A stretch of 11,056 bases of DNA. It comes from Clostridiales bacterium (GTDB lineage: Bacteria > Bacillota > Clostridia > Oscillospirales > Oscillospiraceae). The stretch is taken from positions 1 through 11,056 of the forward strand of contig JAHZEE010000034.1 in assembly GCA_019421975.1 (NCBI GenBank). Direction: 5' to 3'. This document shows positions 4,962 through 11,056 of the stretch, in pieces. The stretch's first letter is position 1; every line of letters begins with the position of its first letter. A program made the position numbers and the translations under genes. The notes under the pieces are model-generated. The model was not told where the DNA came from. It made no database searches and saw only the letters and a program-made list of their open reading frames with translations.

Positions 4962-7325
4962 ATGACAGACCGAATTCAAGCGATGCGTACAGCCTTTTTG
5001 CAGGCAACCCGCGCTGTGGACACGGAGCGGGCGGTGCTGGTGACGGAGAGCTACCGCGCCAACGAGGACAAATCAGAGGCCATGAAGCGGGCACTGTCCA
5101 TGCAGCACATCTACGAGAACATGACAATCTCTATCCGGGATCATGAGCTGATCGTGGGCTGCTATGCGCCCAAGCTGCGCGGTACCCCCATGTTCCCGGA
5201 CTATGGCACGGGCTGGATCATGGCCCAGATGGACGATCTGCCCACCCGCGGGAACGACCAGTTTGCCATCACGGAGGAGCAGAAGCAGACGCTGCGGGCC
5301 TGCTGTGAATACTGGAAGGGCCTGTCGCTGGACTGCAGGGTTCGGGCGGCTGTGCCGCCGGAGCTGCAGCAGGTTCTGGACCACAATGTGGCCTATAACA
5401 CGATCTTCCACTGCCAGTCGCCGGGACACTTTGTAGCAGGCTTTGACTATCTGCTCAAGACGGGCTTTTCCGCCATCATCCAGACCTGCCGGGAGAAGCT
5501 GGCCGCGCTGCAGATCGACTGCGACGACTATCTCGACCAGCGCGATCTGTATGAGTCGTGTATGATCACCCTGCAGGCGGTGATTGCCTATGCCAACCGC
5601 TTCGCCGCTCTGGCAAGGCAGATGGCGGAGCAGCAGACAGACGAGGTGAGGCGGGCAGAGCTGCTGCGCATTGCGGAGAACTGTGAGCGAGTGCCGGCCC
5701 AGCCGGCACGGAACTACTGGGAGGCTTTGCAGTTTGTCTATCTGATCCAGATGACCATCCGGATGGAGGGCAACGCGCTCGGCGTCAGCCTGGGCCGCAT
5801 GGATCAGTACCTCTATCCCTACTATCAGGCGGATGTAGACGCCGGGAGGCTGGACTATAATGCCGCGCTGGAGCTCATGGAGTGCTTCTACTTAAAACTC
5901 AGCGAGATTGACAAGGTGGCCTCCAACGAGTCCGCAGCCGCGCTGGCAGGCCCGGCCCATGGGCAGACCATCACCGTCGGCGGTACCCGGGCCGATGGCA
6001 GCGATATCACCAACGACATCACACTGATGGTCCTGGAGGCGGACCGGGAGGTTGCGCTGGCGCAGCCGGACATTGCTGTACGCATTCACCGCGGCACCAG
6101 CCAGCGGCTCATCGATGCCGCCACGACCAATGTAAAGATCGGTCTCAACAAGGTCAAGGTCTGCAACGACGAGATTGTGCAGGCGGCCCTGCGCCGCTGC
6201 GGCGTGCAGGCGGAGGAGTGCTATAACTTCTCCTACCTGGGCTGCAGTGAGCCTGTGATTGAGGGGCACACCAACAGCTGGGGCAACTGCGGCCATGTGA
6301 ATCTGGCCAAGTGCCTGGAGCTGGCGCTGAATGACGGCAGATGTATGCTGACCGGAGTGCAGATGGGGCCGCACACCGGCGATGCGTCGGCGTTCTCCAC
6401 CATGGAGCAGGTACTGGAGGCCTACCGCACCCAGGTAAACTATTTCACAGACGCCCTCGTGAAGTATGACCGGATCATCGATCTGTGCCACCGGCGGTAT
6501 CTGCCGCTTCCGTTCTGCTCTGTCGCAGTGGAGGACTGCATTGAGACTGGCGTGGGCTTTGAAAACGGCGGCGCCAAGTATAACTTTACCTCCCCCCTGG
6601 CGGTGGCGCCCATCACGGTGGGCGACTCGCTGATGGCCATTAAAAAGCTGGTCTTTGAAGAGCAAAAGCTGACGATGCCCCAGCTGCTGGAGGCGCTGCG
6701 GACGGACTTTGCAGACGCTGAGCCGCTGCGCCTGATGCTGCGCAACCGCGCGCCCAAATACGGCAATGATCTCGACGAGGCAGACGCCATGAGCAGCTAT
6801 GCCATCTCAGTGTTCTGCGACGCGCTGGAGGGGCGGAAAAATGCCCGCGGCGGCATCTTCACCGCCGGTATCTACTATCTGACTGCCAATGTGCCGAATG
6901 GGGCACGGACCGCCGCCTCGGCCAACGGCCGTCACGCCTATGAGCCGCTCAATGACGGCGGTATCTCCGCCACCCACGGCGACGACCGCCACGGCGCCAC
7001 GGCGCTGCTGCGTTCGGCCGGAAAGCTCTGCAATGTGCGGGCTGGGCACGGCTCTGTCCTGAACCAGCTGCTGCATCCGTCCATCTTTTCCGGCGAGGAC
7101 GGGGCCAGGAATTTTGGGGAATACCTCCGCAGTATTGTGGACTGCAATATCTGGGAGGCGCAGTTCAATGTCATCACGCGGGAGGATCTGATCCAGGCCC
7201 AGCTGCACCCGGAGCAGTACCGCGCGCTGGTGGTGCGGGTGGCGGGCTACAGCGCCTTTTTCACCGGCCTGAGCAAGGCGACGCAGGATGACATCATCAC
7301 CCGCACAAGCCTTGTGAGCTATTGA
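4962..7325 (+). CDS. Glycyl radical enzyme of the PFL2/glycerol dehydratase-like group, substrate unknown
   Basis: This 787-residue protein has the length and architecture of glycyl radical eliminases and lyases: a PFL-like ten-stranded barrel, then a C-terminal radical domain. The thiyl cysteine is Cys428 with the partner Glu430 (YLGCSEPVIEG). The radical glycine is Gly762 in VVRVAGYSAFF. Further family marks are GRMDQYLYPYY (278-288), APKYGNDLDEAD (597-608) and PLNDGGISATHGDD (662-675). Compared with Clostridium butyricum glycerol dehydratase, the likely counterparts of the substrate residues His281, Ser282 and Asp447 are Leu273, Gly274 and Asn442, whereas His164 seems kept as His156. A diol substrate is therefore unlikely; C-C, C-N, C-S or C-O cleavage of another compound or a decarboxylation remain open. 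ATG 4962 is chosen because GAGGTGGG stands 5 nt upstream, at the end of the reductase gene. The activase gene follows after 2 nt. Confidence 0.93.
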   Translation: MTDRIQAMRTAFLQATRAVDTERAVLVTESYRANEDKSEAMKRALSMQHIYENMTISIRDHELIVGCYAPKLRGTPMFPDYGTGWIMAQMDDLPTRGNDQFAITEEQKQTLRACCEYWKGLSLDCRVRAAVPPELQQVLDHNVAYNTIFHCQSPGHFVAGFDYLLKTGFSAIIQTCREKLAALQIDCDDYLDQRDLYESCMITLQAVIAYANRFAALARQMAEQQTDEVRRAELLRIAENCERVPAQPARNYWEALQFVYLIQMTIRMEGNALGVSLGRMDQYLYPYYQADVDAGRLDYNAALELMECFYLKLSEIDKVASNESAAALAGPAHGQTITVGGTRADGSDITNDITLMVLEADREVALAQPDIAVRIHRGTSQRLIDAATTNVKIGLNKVKVCNDEIVQAALRRCGVQAEECYNFSYLGCSEPVIEGHTNSWGNCGHVNLAKCLELALNDGRCMLTGVQMGPHTGDASAFSTMEQVLEAYRTQVNYFTDALVKYDRIIDLCHRRYLPLPFCSVAVEDCIETGVGFENGGAKYNFTSPLAVAPITVGDSLMAIKKLVFEEQKLTMPQLLEALRTDFADAEPLRLMLRNRAPKYGNDLDEADAMSSYAISVFCDALEGRKNARGGIFTAGIYYLTANVPNGARTAASANGRHAYEPLNDGGISATHGDDRHGATALLRSAGKLCNVRAGHGSVLNQLLHPSIFSGEDGARNFGEYLRSIVDCNIWEAQFNVITREDLIQAQLHPEQYRALVVRVAGYSAFFTGLSKATQDDIITRTSLVSY

Positions 7326-7327
7326 CC

Positions 7328-8212
7328 ATGGACGGCTGTGTATTTGATATCCAGCGCTTCAGCGTCCACGACGGCCCTGGAATCCGAACGACGGTTTTTT
7401 TAAAGGGGTGCCCGCTGCACTGCCTGTGGTGCAGTAACCCGGAGTCCCAGCACAGCGCGCCGGAGATGCTGTTCAATGAGGAATTGTGCATCGGTTGCGA
7501 CAGCTGTGTGCAGGCCTGTCCGTCGGGCGCCATTGAGCCGGGGCGTTTTTTGCCGGAGCGGTGTACTGGCTGCGGCGCCTGCTGCGAGGTCTGCTATGCC
7601 GAGGCGCGCTTCCAGAAGGGGCAGAGGATGACGCCGGAGGCGGTTTTGGAGACGGCGGTCCGGGATCGGAGCTTCTATGCGCGGACCGGAGGCGGCGTCA
7701 CCTTCAGCGGCGGCGAGCCGCTGTGCCAGATCGAATTTTTGACCCAGGCGCTGCAGCTCTGCCGGGCACACGGGATTGGAACGGCCATCGAGAGCTGCGG
7801 CTGCGCGTCGTGGGAGGATCTGGAACGGATTGCGCCGCTGGTCGATGTCTTTCTCTATGATATCAAGCATCTGGACCGGGAGAAGCACCGACAGTACACC
7901 GGTGGGGACTGTGCGCCAATTCTGGAGAACTGCCGCCGTCTGGCCCGGATTGCGAACCGGCTGGTGGTGCGGGTACCCGTCATCCCGACCTTCAATTTTG
8001 AGCTGGAAACTCTGACACAGATTGTCCGCTTTGCAGAGCAGATCGGCGCGGCGGAGGTGGATTTTCTGCCCTACCACCGGATGGCGGAAAACAAATACCG
8101 CTATCTGGGCCGCGACTACTGGAATCCGGGTGTGGAGCGGTTGACGGCAGACCAGGTGGAGGCGGTGACACGGCATATAACCTCCGCGCTGAAGATCAAG
8201 ATAGGCGGATGA
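7328..8212 (+). CDS. Glycyl radical enzyme activating protein (radical SAM)
   Basis: This 294-residue activase uses S-adenosylmethionine and a [4Fe-4S] cluster to abstract a hydrogen from the glycine of its partner enzyme. The radical SAM motif is Cys28-x3-Cys32-x2-Cys35 (KGCPLHCLWCSNPE), preceded by FDIQRFSVHDGPGIRTTVFLKGC, a hallmark of the family. Two ferredoxin-type inserts follow: Cys54, 57, 60, 64 (CIGCDSCVQAC) and Cys79, 82, 85, 89 (CTGCGACCEVC). This is the arrangement of activases for non-PFL glycyl radical enzymes. The SAM-binding GGE is at 128-130 (VTFSGGEPL). The GRE stop is 2 nt upstream and there is no clear Shine-Dalgarno sequence, so translation is probably coupled; an in-frame TTG at 7322 overlaps that stop but is less likely as a start. 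It almost certainly activates the adjacent GRE. Confidence 0.95.
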   Translation: MDGCVFDIQRFSVHDGPGIRTTVFLKGCPLHCLWCSNPESQHSAPEMLFNEELCIGCDSCVQACPSGAIEPGRFLPERCTGCGACCEVCYAEARFQKGQRMTPEAVLETAVRDRSFYARTGGGVTFSGGEPLCQIEFLTQALQLCRAHGIGTAIESCGCASWEDLERIAPLVDVFLYDIKHLDREKHRQYTGGDCAPILENCRRLARIANRLVVRVPVIPTFNFELETLTQIVRFAEQIGAAEVDFLPYHRMAENKYRYLGRDYWNPGVERLTADQVEAVTRHITSALKIKIGG

Positions 8213-8275
8213 GCTGCGCTGGGGGCTCGAAAGACGGCGTTTTTGACAAAATGCGGGAAAGCTGAAAGGGCAGGG

Positions 8276-8611
8276 ATGACGATGAGAATAGATTATAATA
8301 CGATGGAGGAAATGAGAATACCCGGTATGAACCATGGTACAGGTGAAATGACGGCAAAGATGTCTGCAGACGAGAGCGGAAAATACATCCTGTGCCGCAT
8401 TCACGCCAACGGCTCGATTGGCCTGCACCGACATGAAACAAGCGATGATATCAACTATGTGATCTCTGGTACAGGAAAGGCGATCTGTGATGGAGCGGAA
8501 GAACGGTTGACGGCAGGTGTCTGCCATATCTGCCGGAAGGGCTCCGTGCACAGTATCCTGAACACAGGAGACGAGGATTTGGTTTTGTGGACGGTTGTGG
8601 TAGAGCGATAA
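8276..8611 (+). CDS. Small single-domain cupin protein
   Basis: This 111-residue protein consists of one cupin barrel. Motif 1 reads GSIGLHRHETSDDINYVISGTG, with His51 and His53 as metal ligands, and an Asp pair (57-58) where Glu is common. Motif 2 reads CRKGSVHSILNTG with His92. A metal ion is therefore likely, but the activity (isomerase, dioxygenase-like, binding or sensing) cannot be named. ATG 8276 and ATG 8282 are nearly equivalent starts: AAAGGG lies 5 nt before the first, CAGGG 6 nt before the second. The gene begins 63 nt after the activase without a visible terminator or complete promoter between them, so it probably belongs to the same transcript. Its first 60 bases are clearly more AT-rich than the upstream genes, which may reflect a different origin. 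It ends at a hairpin shared with groEL. Confidence 0.85.
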   Translation: MTMRIDYNTMEEMRIPGMNHGTGEMTAKMSADESGKYILCRIHANGSIGLHRHETSDDINYVISGTGKAICDGAEERLTAGVCHICRKGSVHSILNTGDEDLVLWTVVVER

Positions 8612-8620
8612 ATCACAAAA

Positions 8621-8654
8621 AAGAGCAGCCAACCCGAAAGGGTTGGCTGCTCTT
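8621..8654. terminator. Bidirectional intrinsic terminator between the cupin gene and groEL
   Basis: A perfect 15-bp stem (AAGAGCAGCCAACCC with GGGTTGGCTGCTCTT) is closed by a GAAA tetraloop. On the minus strand it is followed by TTTTTTGTG and lies 14 nt after the groEL stop, an excellent terminator for groESL. On the plus strand it lies 10 nt after the cupin stop, but the trailing bases TTGCAATTT are weaker. Confidence 0.93.
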
Positions 8655-8667
8655 GCAATTTCTGGGA

Positions 8668-10329
<1,662 letters not shown>

Positions 10330-10334
10330 CTAAC

Positions 10335-10622
10335 TTACTTCGTAACGATCGCCAGAATATCGGCCTGGCGGACAATGGTGAAGGTCTCTTCATCGATCTT
10401 CACTTCTGTACCGGCGTACTTCGAGGCGATCACAGTGTCGCCAGCCTTGACAACCATCTTGACCTCGTTGCCGTCGACAACGCCGCCAGGGCCAACGGCG
10501 ACAACCTCAGCATAGCTGGGCTTCTCCTTGGTGGCCGTCGACAGAATGATACCGGACTTGGTGGTCTCTTCCACCTCGGCCGGCTTCAGAATGACATGAT
10601 CAAACAACGGAGACAGTTTCAT
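10335..10622 (-). CDS. groS: Co-chaperonin GroES (Hsp10)
   Basis: This 95-residue GroES forms the heptameric lid of the GroEL chamber. It starts MKLSPLFDHVILKPAEVEETTKSGIIL, which contains the N-terminal strand and the mobile loop with the GIIL contact to GroEL. The roof segment VGPGGVVDGNEVKM and the C-terminal ILAIVTK are also typical. GGGAGG (complement of 10630-10635) lies 7 nt before ATG 10622 and decides the start; an upstream in-frame ATG at 10694 lies inside the CIRCE operator and is rejected. It is the first gene of the groES-groEL operon. Confidence 0.97.
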   Translation of the reverse strand: MKLSPLFDHVILKPAEVEETTKSGIILSTATKEKPSYAEVVAVGPGGVVDGNEVKMVVKAGDTVIASKYAGTEVKIDEETFTIVRQADILAIVTK

Positions 10623-10687
10623 TTTTATTCCTCCCAAAATAAATCCTATGGCGCCGCTGCGGCGGAAGCCATATTGTTTACCAAACC

Positions 10688-10714
10688 TTAGCACTCAACA
10701 TTCCTGAGTGCTAA
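10688..10714. promoter_or_regulatory. CIRCE operator, HrcA binding site
   Basis: TTAGCACTC-N9-GAGTGCTAA is a perfect match to the consensus CIRCE inverted repeat bound by the heat-shock repressor HrcA. It covers the expected start of the groESL transcript and the beginning of its leader. hrcA itself is not in the window. Confidence 0.98.
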
Positions 10715-10722
10715 CGACTATT

Positions 10723-10751
10723 ATAATAGCCCAATGTTCCTATTTGTGCAA
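10723..10751 (-). promoter_or_regulatory. Promoter of groES-groEL
   Basis: On the minus strand TTGCAC (10751-10746), a 17-nt spacer and TATTAT (10728-10723) form a sigma-A-type promoter; an overlapping TATAAT (10725-10720) would need a 20-nt spacer. The start point falls close to base 10716, right at the edge of the CIRCE element, as in other HrcA-controlled operons. Confidence 0.8.
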
Positions 10752-11056
10752 GCGTATTATTCCAAGTTATTGCGGGTTTAAATCACAAATTTACCAAAGA
10801 AAGCAATATAATTCCAGATTATCTCCTGAAATCTTTTGTTTACATTGAAATGCTCTTATTTTTAAAGCGGATTCTAAAAATAATTCGCTAAAACCCCCGG
10901 AGGCAACAAATTTTTGCCGGTATCTGCCCGAAAATTGCACAGTTCGTGCCAAAAATCGGCCGTTTGATACCGGAAAAGCGGGCAGACGGTGCGAAATTTA
11001 CATACACGCAACCTAAAAACAGCAAAGAACACGCAAAAAAGCGAAAAGATGGCCTG
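10752..11056. other. AT-rich stretch without a recognised gene, with interleaved inverted repeats
   Basis: About 305 bases upstream of groES contain no protein-coding sequence I can support on either strand. Composition shifts sharply to AT-rich compared with the genes. Inverted repeats are visible at 10856-10864 with 10875-10883, 10866-10873 with 10882-10889, 10902-10906 with 10914-10918, 10917-10924 with 10966-10973, 10923-10930 with 10979-10986, and a small hairpin at 10937-10949. The stretch may be the leader or intergenic region of a neighbouring gene beyond the window. No known riboswitch, tRNA or origin motif is recognised. Confidence 0.5.

Noticed and set aside
4962..7325. Annotation of the GRE as pyruvate formate-lyase
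   Set aside because: The single Cys-x-Glu motif (CSE) replaces the adjacent Cys-Cys pair of true formate lyases, and the activase has extra ferredoxin clusters typical of other GRE classes.
8294..8299. TATAAT inside the start of the cupin gene
   Set aside because: It lies downstream of both candidate start codons and has no -35 at the correct distance; the TTGACA at 8243-8248 is 45 nt away.

Overview
The window looks like chromosomal DNA of a strictly anaerobic, GC-rich member of the Clostridia, probably a gut butyrate producer of the Oscillospiraceae type. The evidence is a 4-hydroxybutyryl-CoA dehydratase, a crotonase, a rubrerythrin, an oxygen-labile glycyl radical enzyme (GRE) with its activase, strong AGGAGG-type ribosome binding sites, and a CIRCE-controlled groESL operon. 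The genus is an inference from gene content only.

Layout, left to right. (1) 2-1611: the 3' end of 4-hydroxybutyryl-CoA dehydratase, a small NifU-like Fe-S scaffold protein close behind it, a hairpin, then an enoyl-CoA hydratase closed by a strong terminator. Together these suggest C4-CoA (crotonyl-CoA/butyrate) metabolism. (2) 1719-3055: a classical rubrerythrin converging with a cytoplasmic-looking amidase_3/SH3 protein; the two stop codons overlap by 4 bp. (3) 3149-8611: a catabolic-looking cluster consisting of a GntR/FCD regulator, an aldo/keto reductase with a near-consensus promoter, a GRE, its radical-SAM activase and a small cupin. The reductase, GRE and activase are tightly coupled; the cupin follows after 63 nt. 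(4) 8621-10751: groEL and groES on the minus strand, driven by a vegetative-type promoter with a perfect CIRCE operator and ended by a hairpin shared with the cupin gene. (5) 10752-11056: an AT-rich stretch with no recognisable gene but several interleaved inverted repeats.

The part most likely to be undescribed is region 3. The GRE keeps the catalytic Cys, Glu and glycyl-radical loop of the family. However, positions that by my hand alignment correspond to the substrate-binding His, Ser and Asp of glycerol/diol dehydratases are Leu, Gly and Asn. Its substrate is therefore probably not glycerol or 1,2-propanediol. The paired reductase suggests that a carbonyl product is reduced to an alcohol, and the GntR/FCD protein is a natural candidate for sensing the substrate. 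No microcompartment shell genes or transporter are visible in the window.
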